A DNA stretch of 20,322 nt from A37T11 sp964546645 (GCA_964546645.1 CAZJKM010000047.1:1-20322); one strand, 5' to 3'. Positions 7,442-17,472 are shown, numbered from the stretch's first letter. Notes: a model not told the origin generated them from the letters alone. Program-made: numbers and translations.

Positions 7442-8929
7442 TTAGCCGAAGTCTTCTTCGTCATCCGTAAAGTCTCCGCTGAACAGGCTGCCCAGCATGT
7501 CTGAAAAGGCAAATCCGCCGTTCAGGAAATTTTTGCCCAACTGTGAATATTCCGCCAGTCCGTGCAGCACAAACTCCATCAGGAGCAAATGCTGGTTTTC
7601 ACTCAGGTTGGGATGTAATTGTCCGACGAGATCGTTCAGACCGGTTACCTGTTGGAGAGACTTTTTATAGTGGTCCTGCGTGAGCGTGTCTGTGAGGTCC
7701 AGTTTATTGCCGGCCGTAAACCAGTCGATTACCTGCTGGTATACATTGCCGGTTTTGCCTTTCTTTGCTTTCTCCGGATCAGGGAAGTACTGTGTAAAGA
7801 TAGTTTTGATGGCACTGTTAATGAGCCGGATGACAACGTGTACAGGTCCTTCCAGTTCCCCCTCGTATACCAGTTCGACTTTGCCGGTAATGGCAGGGAT
7901 GATCCCGGCAAGATCTGCCACCCGTGCAATAGCCCTTTTCTCACGGTTGATCAGCATGCGCCGTTCGGCAGTGCTGACCAGATTTTCATAGGCCGCAATG
8001 GTAAGGCGGGCGGATACGCCGGATTTCTGGTCAATATATTCGCTTTTACGGGCTTCAAAAGCCACCTGTTCAACCAGGTCTTTCAGCAGTCCGTCTGTTT
8101 CTACACCGTTCTTTTGTTCGTCGGTCAGTCGTGCTTCCTGAAAAGTAATGGCTCTTGATATCTCGATGGATTTCGGATAGTGAGTAAGTATCTGGCTTTC
8201 GATACGGTCCTTTAGCGGAGTAACGATAGAGCCGCGGTTTGTATAATCCTCCGGGTTGGCAGTAAACACAAACTGAATATCCAGTGGCAGGCGGAGCTTA
8301 AAGCCGCGTACCTGGATGTCTCTTTCCTGCAGCATATTAAATAGAGCCACTTGTATACGTGCCTGCAGATCCGGCAGCTCATTAATCACGAAAATGCCCC
8401 GGTGTGCGCGCGGAATAAGTCCGAAATGGATAACCCGTTCATCGTTATACGTTAATTTCAGGGTAGCAGCCTTGATCGGATCGACATCGCCGATCAGGTC
8501 CGCAACGGTTACATCCGGTGTAGCCAGCTTTTCCGTATACCGTTCGCTTCGGTGTAGCCAGGCAACCGGTGTCTCGTCACCCCTTTGTGCTATTTCGTTC
8601 CTGCCGTACCAGGATATGGGATGCAACGGATCATCAAAAAGCTCACTTCCTTCAATATACGGTATATATTCATCCAGTAAATGGATCAGCAGGCGTGCAA
8701 TACGTGTTTTAGCCTGTCCGCGCAAACCCAGCAACAGGATGTTGTGTCTCGACAGGATAGCGGTCTGCAGCTCGGGGATGACGGTCTCATCGTATCCATG
8801 GATACCTTTAAATCCGGCTTCATCCTTCTGTAACATCCGGATCAGGTTCGCCCTTAACTCATCTTTAATACTCTTCGGAGTATAGTCCGAAGCCTTCAAC
8901 TCCCCAAGCGTCTTTATCTTATTCTTCAT
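7442..8929 (-). CDS. MoxR/ChlI-like AAA+ ATPase, partner of the VWA protein
   Basis: The 495-residue protein is an AAA+ ATPase of the helix-2-insert clade that includes magnesium-chelatase subunit I and MoxR. Such proteins act as ring chaperones, usually with a VWA partner. Walker A is GLRGQAKT at residues 68-75. The Walker B position reads GIFVINELPDL at 178-188, with Asn-183 where most AAA+ proteins have Asp before the catalytic Glu-184. Sensor 1 is in FVFTANPED (Asn-225) and an arginine finger fits KDRI (Arg-242). The start is ATG 8929. An upstream in-frame ATG at 8974 would add 15 residues across the repeat region and is less likely. The gene follows the VWA gene by 79 bases on the same strand. 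No ChlH/CobN-type large subunit is in the window, so a metal-chelatase role is unlikely. Confidence 0.88.
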   Translation of the reverse strand: MKNKIKTLGELKASDYTPKSIKDELRANLIRMLQKDEAGFKGIHGYDETVIPELQTAILSRHNILLLGLRGQAKTRIARLLIHLLDEYIPYIEGSELFDDPLHPISWYGRNEIAQRGDETPVAWLHRSERYTEKLATPDVTVADLIGDVDPIKAATLKLTYNDERVIHFGLIPRAHRGIFVINELPDLQARIQVALFNMLQERDIQVRGFKLRLPLDIQFVFTANPEDYTNRGSIVTPLKDRIESQILTHYPKSIEISRAITFQEARLTDEQKNGVETDGLLKDLVEQVAFEARKSEYIDQKSGVSARLTIAAYENLVSTAERRMLINREKRAIARVADLAGIIPAITGKVELVYEGELEGPVHVVIRLINSAIKTIFTQYFPDPEKAKKGKTGNVYQQVIDWFTAGNKLDLTDTLTQDHYKKSLQQVTGLNDLVGQLHPNLSENQHLLLMEFVLHGLAEYSQLGKNFLNGGFAFSDMLGSLFSGDFTDDEEDFG

Positions 8930-8965
8930 ATAAATAATATGTACATCATGTTTGAAAACCCACCC

Positions 8966-9008
8966 ATCAACCAATCAACCAATCAACTAATCCATTAATC
9001 CACCAATC
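8966..9008 (-). repeat. TTGATTGG-type repeat between the VWA and ATPase genes
   Basis: Read on the minus strand, the bases just after the VWA stop are variants of an eight-base unit (GATTGGTT, GATTAGTT). There are at least three near-perfect copies in a row at 8966-8990. The 13-mer TTAGTTGATTGGT is shared exactly with the repeat after rseP. It occupies about half of the gap between two genes that otherwise look like an operon. Confidence 0.65.
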
Positions 9009-10106
9009 CTACCTAACCGTCCGCCTTCTGTTCCGGATATAATCTTCAAAAATATATTCGCCAAGTCCGTTCAGGGAACTATAAAAAGCCTTGCCTCCGT
9101 TGGTTTGGGTAAACTGCCGGACGAACTGCTGTAAATAAGGGTCCTTGGCAATCATGAACGTAGTGATGGGAATACGCATTCTTTTGCACTGTGCAGCCAT
9201 GTTCAGGGTTTTGCTGACTACTTTACGGTCAAGCCCCACACTGTTTTTGTAATAGCGTCCGTTCTCTTTGAGGCAGGTAGGTTTACCATCCGTGATCATG
9301 AAGATTTGTTTATTATGTGTTTTCCTTCGCCGCAGCAAATCGGCCGCCAGCTCCAGACCGGCCAGTGTGTTAGTGTGGTAAGGGCCAACCTGCAGATAGG
9401 GAAGGTCTTTAATGGTGATAGGCCACGCATCATTGCCGAATACCACGATATCCAGGGTATCCTTCGGGTAACGTGTGCTGATGAGCTCGGCCAGGGCCAT
9501 CGCAACTTTCTTTGCCGGCGTGATGCGATCTTCCCCATAGAGGACCATACTGTGTGAGATATCGATCATCAGGACAGTGGATGTCAGGGTTTTGTAATCC
9601 TTTTCCTCTACTTCCAGATCACGTTCCGTAAGTATAAAATCGTTGATTCCGTGATTGATCTGGGCATTATGGATAGATGCCGTAACGTCGATCTGATCCA
9701 GGCTGTCACCATACCGGAATTCCCGCCGGTCTGCATTCTTCTCTTCTCCCAGCCCCGAAATACGGCTGCTATGATTGCCTTTGCCGGATTTTCTGAGTTT
9801 CCCGAAAATCTCTTCGAGGGCCGATTTTCGGATCGTCTGCTCCGTTTTCGGCGTAATCTTTATCCTGCCGTCAGCCGGATTTTCAGTAAGATAACCTTTC
9901 TCTTTGAGGTCATTTACGAAATCACCGATGCCGTAGTTATCCCCCGTCAGCCGATACTGTCTGTCCAGTTCATTCAGCCAGGCAAGTGCTTCCGCAGCGT
10001 CGCCGGACGTATAATTCAGCAATTGGGTGAAAAGTTTCAACAGGTCATCAAATCCCCCTTTCGGAAGCACAGCAGGCTTAAACTCTGAAAAACGGAACCC
10101 TCTCAT
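9009..10106 (-). CDS. VWA-domain protein paired with the AAA+ ATPase
   Basis: The 365-residue product has no signal peptide and is probably cytoplasmic. Its N-terminal half is largely helical and charged. The C-terminal half, about 175-345, is a von Willebrand A domain with a complete metal-ion-dependent adhesion site: DISHS at 182-186 (Asp-182, Ser-184, Ser-186), a Thr in HTNTL at 244-248, and Asp-273 in FMITDGKP. This resembles the ChlD/BchD or MoxR-associated partners that dock onto AAA+ rings. The extreme C-terminus (YIRNRRRTVR) is strongly basic. It is upstream of the ATPase gene with a 79-base gap and is probably co-transcribed with it. The start ATG at 10106 gives a normal N-terminus. 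I found only a one-mismatch promoter candidate upstream (TTCGTTTG on the minus strand at 10150-10157). Confidence 0.87.
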   Translation of the reverse strand: MRGFRFSEFKPAVLPKGGFDDLLKLFTQLLNYTSGDAAEALAWLNELDRQYRLTGDNYGIGDFVNDLKEKGYLTENPADGRIKITPKTEQTIRKSALEEIFGKLRKSGKGNHSSRISGLGEEKNADRREFRYGDSLDQIDVTASIHNAQINHGINDFILTERDLEVEEKDYKTLTSTVLMIDISHSMVLYGEDRITPAKKVAMALAELISTRYPKDTLDIVVFGNDAWPITIKDLPYLQVGPYHTNTLAGLELAADLLRRRKTHNKQIFMITDGKPTCLKENGRYYKNSVGLDRKVVSKTLNMAAQCKRMRIPITTFMIAKDPYLQQFVRQFTQTNGGKAFYSSLNGLGEYIFEDYIRNRRRTVR

Positions 10107-10282
10107 GCAGCTATAAACGAATATCCGAAGATAATCATTTTGCCGGCAACAAACGAATACGTTCCGTCATGCTGGTGTGAAAAAAAGGGATGTTTCAACA
10201 GCCGTCATCTTCACACTGCTCCAGCCGATGTGACGAATTCAATACTTTTGGAACAACCCTTTTTAACCTGTTCTAACGTATG

Positions 10283-12508
<2,226 letters not shown>

Positions 12509-12554
12509 ATTTGAATCTTAATTTAAAAATCGGCACCCTTGGATACCCGGGGCA

Positions 12555-12585
12555 CAAACTTAGAAAAAAAGTGTTTATAATACAA
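12555..12585 (-). promoter_or_regulatory. Promoter of icd
   Basis: On the minus strand, TAAGTTTG (12562 down to 12555) matches TAnnTTTG exactly. A TTG at 12585-12583 lies 20 bases upstream of it as the -33 box. The leader to the icd ATG would be about 40 bases. Confidence 0.7.
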
Positions 12586-12644
12586 TTGTCACCGCACTTG
12601 TAGAAGATAAGTGAATTATGCTTCCAGTTATCAATGTAAATTAT

Positions 12645-12652
12645 TAGTTTTG
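12645..12652 (+). promoter_or_regulatory. -7 promoter element of sucD
   Basis: TAGTTTTG matches TAnnTTTG exactly and ends 21 bases before ATG 12674. No good -33 TTTG box is visible at the expected distance. The element lies inside an alternative longer reading frame that begins at ATG 12611, which argues against that longer start. Confidence 0.65.
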
Positions 12653-12673
12653 CGGCACCAAAAACAGGATTTA

Positions 12674-13555
12674 ATGAGTGTACTAGTCAACAAAGATTCA
12701 AAAGTAATTGTGCAGGGATTTACTGGTAACGAAGGTACTTACCATGCATCGCAGATGATAGAATATGGCACCAACTTGGTAGGTGGTGTGACACCGGGAA
12801 AAGGTGGGCAGACCCATCTGGACCGGCCGGTTTTCAATACCGTCCAGGATGCGGTGGATAAAACCGGCGCTAACGTCTCAATTATTTTTGTTCCTCCGGC
12901 TTTCGCGGCAGATGCCATCATGGAAGCTGCAGCGGCGGGTATCGGCGTTATTGTCTGTATCACCGAAGGAATCCCTACGAAGGATATGATCCAGGTAAAA
13001 TCGTACCTGAGTGATAAACAGTCACGGCTGATCGGCCCCAACTGCCCCGGTATTATTACGGCTGATGAAGCGAAAATAGGCATTATGCCCGGGTTTATAT
13101 TTAAGAAAGGGAATGTGGGCATTGTGTCTAAATCGGGCACACTGACCTACGAAGCGGTAGACCAGACCGTCAAAGCAGGTTTGGGCATCACTACTGCGAT
13201 CGGCATCGGTGGGGACCCTATTATCGGCACTACGACAAAAGAGGCGGTAGAGTTGCTGATGAACGATAACGAAACAGCCGGTATCATTATGATCGGAGAG
13301 ATCGGCGGCGGCATGGAAGCTGAGGCTGCCCACTGGATAAGGGAACACGGTACCAAGCCTGTAGTAGGCTTTATCGCCGGCCAGACCGCGCCTCCGGGAC
13401 GCCGCATGGGTCATGCGGGTGCCATTGTGGGCGGATCTGATGATACGGCCGCTGCGAAGATGAAAATCATGCGTGAATGCGGTATACGGGTTGTTGAATC
13501 ACCTGCAGAGATCGGCGAAGCGATGGCCGAAGAGCTCAACAAAGTACACGCTTAA
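12674..13555 (+). CDS. sucD: Succinyl-CoA ligase, alpha subunit
   Basis: The 293-residue protein is the alpha subunit of succinyl-CoA synthetase, which couples succinyl-CoA cleavage to nucleoside triphosphate synthesis in the TCA cycle. The CoA-binding loop is GFTGNEGTYH at 15-24. The phosphorylated active-site His-247 is in GHAGAI, and Glu-209 in MIGEIGG supports it. The SKSGTLTYE segment at 152-160 is also typical. The start at ATG 12674 fits both the promoter element ending 21 bases upstream and the normal length. An ATG 63 bases upstream would precede the promoter. The beta subunit gene sucC is not in the window. A strong terminator follows. Confidence 0.97.
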   Translation: MSVLVNKDSKVIVQGFTGNEGTYHASQMIEYGTNLVGGVTPGKGGQTHLDRPVFNTVQDAVDKTGANVSIIFVPPAFAADAIMEAAAAGIGVIVCITEGIPTKDMIQVKSYLSDKQSRLIGPNCPGIITADEAKIGIMPGFIFKKGNVGIVSKSGTLTYEAVDQTVKAGLGITTAIGIGGDPIIGTTTKEAVELLMNDNETAGIIMIGEIGGGMEAEAAHWIREHGTKPVVGFIAGQTAPPGRRMGHAGAIVGGSDDTAAAKMKIMRECGIRVVESPAEIGEAMAEELNKVHA

Positions 13556-13586
13556 CCGTACGGCCTTCGGGCACTGACTATAACAG

Positions 13587-13629
13587 AAGCGTTTTCGGGT
13601 CGTTCAAACCCCGGAAACGCTTTTTTATT
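13587..13629 (+). terminator. Rho-independent terminator after sucD
   Basis: A 13-pair stem (AAGCGTTTTCGGG at 13587-13599 with CCCGGAAACGCTT at 13610-13622, one T-G pair) encloses a 10-base loop. The stem runs into TTTTTT at 13621-13626. It lies 31 bases after the sucD stop and separates sucD from the cbpA cluster. Confidence 0.92.
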
Positions 13630-13675
13630 GCGTATTATGCCTGCCCCGCCGCCGCCGGCATCGGTCCGCTTTTTG

Positions 13676-13706
13676 TTGATGAAGATCAGAATATTTGTTA
13701 TTATTG
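13676..13706 (+). promoter_or_regulatory. Candidate promoter of the cbpA cluster
   Basis: TATTATTG at 13699-13706 matches TAnnTTTG with one mismatch. A TTG at 13676-13678 lies 20 bases upstream. The ATG of cbpA is 27 bases after the element. It is the best candidate in the gap after the sucD terminator, but the match is imperfect. Confidence 0.4.
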
Positions 13707-13733
13707 GCATGATAAAGATGTGGTACTGAAAGT

Positions 13734-14645
13734 ATGGATTATATCGATTATTATAACATACTGGGTGTAGACAAAAATGCTTCTCAGGATGATATCAAGA
13801 AGGCTTACCGGAGACTGGCCCGCAAGCTGCATCCGGACCTGAACCCGGACGACAAGGAAGCACAGAAACGGTTCCAGGAGCTGAATGAGGCTAATGAAGT
13901 GCTGAGCGATCCGGAAAAACGCAAAAAGTATGATCAGTACGGTAAGGATTGGAAACATTCTGATGCTTTTGAGCAGGCAAGGCGATCACAGTCGGCCGGC
14001 CGGCAATATACCGGAGCAGACCCCTTCGGCGGTCAGCGGCCATTTACCAGCGGATACACCTCAGGAAATGATTTTTCAGAGTTTTTCGCTTCCATGTTCG
14101 GTGGAGGTACAGGCGGCGGTACACGCGCGAGATTCCGTGGACAGGACTATCATGCAGAGCTGCATTTAAATCTGCGTGACGTGGCGGAAACACGTAAGCA
14201 TACGCTCACCGTCAATGGAAAGAATCTCAGGATCACCATTCCGGCCGGTGTGGAAAACGGCCAGGAGATCCGGTTGAAAGGCCAGGGCGGAGCGGGAGTT
14301 AACGATGGACCGACAGGAGACCTGTACATTACCTTCGTCATTGCGGATGATCCTGTATTCAAGCGACTGAAGCATGATCTGTACCTGACGAAAGAGATTG
14401 ATCTGTATACCGCTGTGCTCGGCGGTGAAATATTGATTGATACACTGTCGGGAAAAGTAAAGGCGACCGTAAAACCGGGTACGCAAAACAGCAACAAGGT
14501 GCGCCTGAAGGGAAAAGGATTCCCGGTATATAAGAAAGAAGGCCATTACGGCGATCTGATTGTCGCTTATCAGGTACAGATCCCGTCAGGACTTACGGAA
14601 GAACAAACACGATTATTTAAACAATTGCAGGCACTTGAAGGTTAA
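13734..14645 (+). CDS. cbpA: CbpA-type J-domain co-chaperone
   Basis: The 303-residue protein is a class B DnaJ homologue that stimulates DnaK and binds misfolded clients. The N-terminal J domain (about 1-68) has the HPD motif at 33-35. A Gly/Phe/Ser-rich linker follows, including DPFGG and MFGGGTGGG. The C-terminal peptide-binding domains run from about 140 to 300, with GDLYITF and GDLIVAYQVQIP marking the two repeats. The cysteine zinc-finger of true DnaJ is absent, which with the length identifies the CbpA type. cbpM follows 17 bases downstream and encodes its known type of modulator, which strengthens the call. Confidence 0.93.
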   Translation: MDYIDYYNILGVDKNASQDDIKKAYRRLARKLHPDLNPDDKEAQKRFQELNEANEVLSDPEKRKKYDQYGKDWKHSDAFEQARRSQSAGRQYTGADPFGGQRPFTSGYTSGNDFSEFFASMFGGGTGGGTRARFRGQDYHAELHLNLRDVAETRKHTLTVNGKNLRITIPAGVENGQEIRLKGQGGAGVNDGPTGDLYITFVIADDPVFKRLKHDLYLTKEIDLYTAVLGGEILIDTLSGKVKATVKPGTQNSNKVRLKGKGFPVYKKEGHYGDLIVAYQVQIPSGLTEEQTRLFKQLQALEG

Positions 14646-14662
14646 CAAACTACAGGGCAAAT

Positions 14663-14959
14663 ATGAAAAAGGCGATGATATCTATAACAGATTACTGCGT
14701 CCGGTGTCAGGTTGAGCAGGAATTTGTGTATGCACTGCACAGGGAAGGTCTCATTGAAATTGTGACCGAGCGCGAAAAGCCTTATATCAGGGATGAGCAG
14801 CTGAGCGATCTGGAGCAGTTCAGAAGGCTTTATTGCGATCTGAATATTAATATAGAAGGAATCGATGCTATGCATCACCTCCTGCATAAAGTCAAACTGA
14901 TGCGGGAAGAGATCAATCAGCTCAGAAACAGGCTAAGGTTGCATGAGGATGGTTGGTAA
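14663..14959 (+). CDS. cbpM: CbpM-like chaperone modulator
   Basis: This 98-residue protein has a MerR-like winged-helix start (SITDYCVRCQVEQEFVYALHREGLIEI) followed by a helical tail rich in Leu, Arg and Glu. This is the usual shape of CbpM, which binds the J domain of CbpA and blocks its action on DnaK in E. coli. Identity to E. coli CbpM cannot be measured here. The call rests on shape, size and its place 17 bases after cbpA. The C-terminal helix (LLHKVKLMREEINQLRNRL) could form a coiled coil. Confidence 0.85.
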   Translation: MKKAMISITDYCVRCQVEQEFVYALHREGLIEIVTEREKPYIRDEQLSDLEQFRRLYCDLNINIEGIDAMHHLLHKVKLMREEINQLRNRLRLHEDGW

Positions 14960-14984
14960 TCCGGTAAACACACGCTGAAAGATC

Positions 14985-15530
14985 ATGAATAGAAACAAAT
15001 GGATAAAAGGAACCTGGCTGATGCTGAGCTGTGTATGTGGCAGTATCTGGCTTGCATGTGCTCAACCGCGAAAGAAGCCGGCCGGGGATGTATCAGTAAA
15101 TAATAAACATAGTACGATGGAAGTAAAAAAAGATCAGGCAGTTACCGTTATCACGGATCCTGCCGGTTACAACAAGCTTACCCGGGAAGAAGCTTGGGTG
15201 ATAGAGGAGAAGGGTACCGAACGGCCGTTTACCGGGGAGTTATTACATAATAAGCAGGCAGGCACCTATGTCTGCCGTCGTTGCAATGCTCCGTTATATC
15301 GCTCTGATGACAAATTTGAATCACATTGCGGCTGGCCGAGCTTTGACGATGAGATAAAAGGTGCTGTTAAAAGAATACCTGATGCAGACGGAAGGCGCAC
15401 CGAGATTGTTTGCACAAATTGTAAGGGTCATTTGGGACACGTATTTCTGGGTGAAGGGTTTACCGCCAAGGATACGCGCCATTGCGTTAATTCTCTTTCC
15501 ATGAAATTTATACCGGCCTCTGAAAAATAA
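14985..15530 (+). CDS. msrB: Exported peptide-methionine (R)-S-oxide reductase
   Basis: The 181-residue protein reduces R-methionine sulfoxide in proteins. The MsrB domain starts near residue 63 (YNKLTREEAWVI). It holds the zinc pairs Cys-97/Cys-100 and Cys-143/Cys-146, the CGWPSF motif with Cys-115, the GHLGHVF segment at 148-154, and catalytic Cys-167 in RHCVNSLSMKF. About 60 residues precede the domain, including a hydrophobic stretch ending in WLAC-AQ. This looks like a signal sequence with an imperfect lipobox (Cys-25), so the enzyme is probably periplasmic and perhaps lipid-anchored. A cytosolic product from Met-45 is possible, but I see no good ribosome site there. It lies 25 bases after cbpM and probably shares its transcript, giving a protein-repair cluster. 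Confidence 0.93.
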   Translation: MNRNKWIKGTWLMLSCVCGSIWLACAQPRKKPAGDVSVNNKHSTMEVKKDQAVTVITDPAGYNKLTREEAWVIEEKGTERPFTGELLHNKQAGTYVCRRCNAPLYRSDDKFESHCGWPSFDDEIKGAVKRIPDADGRRTEIVCTNCKGHLGHVFLGEGFTAKDTRHCVNSLSMKFIPASEK

Positions 15531-15532
15531 CC

Positions 15533-15567
15533 AAAAAGGGAGAGAATCATATGACTACTCCCTTTTT
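15533..15567. terminator. Bidirectional terminator between msrB and lysS
   Basis: A perfect 10-base stem, AAAAAGGGAG at 15533-15542 with CTCCCTTTTT at 15558-15567, encloses a 15-base loop. The A and T runs at the stem ends let it work for msrB on the plus strand and lysS on the minus strand. It starts 2 bases after the msrB stop and ends 3 bases before the lysS stop. Confidence 0.85.
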
Positions 15568-15570
15568 AGT

Positions 15571-17289
15571 TTATTCAAACCATTTCAGCACATCCTCCTT
15601 TGCCGGCATCGGAATGTCCAGCTTCATTTTTTTCCGGAGCCCACCAAGATCATTAAACACCTTATTCGGATTCGCTTCTTTCAGGGCATCCATGGTGGTT
15701 AAGCCCATTTTCTGCAATACCGGCACCCATGCTGAAGGTATTCCCATCGCTTCGTAATCTTCCGTGGAGGCGGCTTTTACGATCTTTTCCGGTCGCATCT
15801 GAGGGAAAAACAACACATCCTGTATACTGGGCTGATTGGTCATCAGCATTGCCAGGCGGTCAATACCGATACCGATGCCGGCGGTAGGGGGCATGCCGTA
15901 TTCCAATGCACGGATAAAATCATAATCGATAAACATGGCTTCGTCATCGCCGCGCTCCATCAGTTTCAACTGCTCTTCGAAGCGGGCCAGCTGGTCGATC
16001 GGGTCATTCAACTCACTATATGCGTTGGCCAGTTCCTTGCCATTGATCATCAGCTCAAAACGTTCCACCAGCCCCTCTTTGCTGCGGTGCTTTTTTGTAA
16101 GCGGGCTCATTTCCACCGGGTAATCAGTAATAAATGTAGGCTGTATATAATGGTGTTCGCATTTCTCACCGAAAATCTCATCGATCAGCTTGCCTTTACC
16201 CATTGTCTCGTTAACCGGTATGTGCAATTGCCGGCATACATCACGCAGGCCATGCTCATCCATCCCGGATACATCACACCCGGTATGCTCTTTGATCGCA
16301 TCATAAATACTGATGCGTTTATACGGAGCTGCAAAGTTAATCTCACGATCGCCTACCTGCAGTGTGGTCCTGCCGTTGGTGGCCATGGCAATCTTCTCAA
16401 ACAACTGCTCCGTGGTGTCCATCATCCAATGATAGTCCTTGTAAGCAACATAAAACTCGAGTACCGTAAATTCGGGGTTATGCGTACGATCCATACCCTC
16501 GTTCCGGAAATTCCGGCTGAACTCATAAACCCAGTCGAATCCGCCAACAATCAGGCGTTTCAGGTACAACTCGTTGGCGATACGCAGGTATAGCGGGATA
16601 TCCAATGCATTGTGATGGGTAATGAACGGCCGGGCAGCAGCCCCACCCGGAATACTTTGCAATACAGGGGTGTCTACTTCCAGTGCACCACGCTCATTCA
16701 GGAAGTCCCGGATCGCAGTTTTAATCGCACTGATCTTTGTAAAGGTATTCCGTACCTGGGGGTTTACCACCAGGTCCACATAACGCTGGCGATAGCGGAA
16801 TTCCGGGTCGGTCACGGCATCAAACACTTTTCCGTCCGCCTCTTTCACCACCGGAAGAGGTTTCAGTGATTTTGCGAGTACAGTCAGCTGTTGCAGGTGG
16901 ATGGAAATTTCACCGGTTTGCGTGGTGAAGACATATCCTTGTACACCGACGAAATCCCCGATATCGAGGAGCTTCTTAAAAACCGTGTTATATAAAGTCT
17001 TGTCCTCACCCGGACACAGCTCGTCACGGGTAATATATACCTGTATACGTCCGGTTGCATCCTGCAGCTCAAAAAAAGACGCGCTGCCCATAATGCGGCG
17101 GCTCATCATCCGTCCGGCAATGCTGATATTTTTATAATTAATTTTGTCTCTTTCATAATGCTCACGGATATCTTTTGTCGTTACATTTACTTCAAAAGCT
17201 TCCGCGGGGTACGGGTCTATTCCCAGTTTATACAGGGCGTTAAGTGCCTCCCGGCGCTGCATTTCCTGTTCTGATAATACGCTGCTCAT
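15571..17289 (-). CDS. lysS: Lysyl-tRNA synthetase (class II) with C-terminal extension
   Basis: The enzyme charges tRNA-Lys with lysine in the cytoplasm. The OB-fold anticodon-binding domain spans about 53-145. The class II core has motif 2 FRNEGMDRTHNPEFT at 261-275 and motif 3 GIGIGIDRLAM at 471-481. At 572 residues it is about 65-70 longer than the E. coli enzyme. The extra part follows FFPQMRPEK and runs from about 502 to 572, ending in a helical, lysine-rich segment. I recall such extensions in other Bacteroidota LysRS proteins, so this is a lineage feature and not a fusion specific to this strain. A TAAGTTTG promoter element lies 22 bases upstream of the ATG. Confidence 0.97.
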   Translation of the reverse strand: MSSVLSEQEMQRREALNALYKLGIDPYPAEAFEVNVTTKDIREHYERDKINYKNISIAGRMMSRRIMGSASFFELQDATGRIQVYITRDELCPGEDKTLYNTVFKKLLDIGDFVGVQGYVFTTQTGEISIHLQQLTVLAKSLKPLPVVKEADGKVFDAVTDPEFRYRQRYVDLVVNPQVRNTFTKISAIKTAIRDFLNERGALEVDTPVLQSIPGGAAARPFITHHNALDIPLYLRIANELYLKRLIVGGFDWVYEFSRNFRNEGMDRTHNPEFTVLEFYVAYKDYHWMMDTTEQLFEKIAMATNGRTTLQVGDREINFAAPYKRISIYDAIKEHTGCDVSGMDEHGLRDVCRQLHIPVNETMGKGKLIDEIFGEKCEHHYIQPTFITDYPVEMSPLTKKHRSKEGLVERFELMINGKELANAYSELNDPIDQLARFEEQLKLMERGDDEAMFIDYDFIRALEYGMPPTAGIGIGIDRLAMLMTNQPSIQDVLFFPQMRPEKIVKAASTEDYEAMGIPSAWVPVLQKMGLTTMDALKEANPNKVFNDLGGLRKKMKLDIPMPAKEDVLKWFE

Positions 17290-17311
17290 TTTTGTTTTTG
17301 ATCAATTTGCG

Positions 17312-17319
17312 CAAACTTA
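17312..17319 (-). promoter_or_regulatory. -7 promoter element of lysS
   Basis: The minus strand reads TAAGTTTG, an exact match to TAnnTTTG. It ends 22 bases before the lysS ATG at 17289. A -33 TTG box is not evident at the usual spacing. Confidence 0.65.
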
Positions 17320-17428
17320 GTAAAATTTGCCTGATTTTTGTTGCGAGGACAAGTCATACGCTGTAGCATTTATCCCATTCGGACCGTTTGATAAGCAATG
17401 AACAATTTATACACTATTCAATAGCGGT

Positions 17429-17440
17429 ACAACCGGTTGT
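17429..17440. promoter_or_regulatory. Perfect 12-base palindrome upstream of the sigma factor gene
   Basis: ACAACCGGTTGT is fully self-complementary and lies 64 bases before the GTG start of the ECF sigma gene, in the 215-base divergent gap with lysS. It could be an operator for a dimeric regulator. The role is inferred from symmetry and position. Confidence 0.35.
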
Positions 17441-17472
17441 GGGATTGATGCAAAGACATTCATTTAAGACAC

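Noticed and set aside
8316..8885. Open frame of 189 residues antisense to the ATPase
   Set aside because: It is a shadow of the real gene, with Ser/Arg/Cys-rich sequence and no recognisable domain.
8930..8974. Upstream ATG for the AAA+ ATPase
   Set aside because: The added residues are encoded next to the intergenic repeat and show no family resemblance.
10107..10282. Possible small gene or RNA between the VWA gene and icd
   Set aside because: The open frame at 10140-10361 runs into the icd coding region on the other strand. I found no clear promoter, terminator or stable hairpin.
12611..12673. Longer N-terminus for SucD from ATG 12611
   Set aside because: It would start upstream of the promoter element, and the extra 21 residues are absent from the family.
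13636..13670. GC-rich CCGCCGCCGCCGG stretch between sucD and cbpA as a hairpin or repeat element
   Set aside because: The CCG run is short, no long stem forms, and it follows a complete terminator. I see no supportable function.
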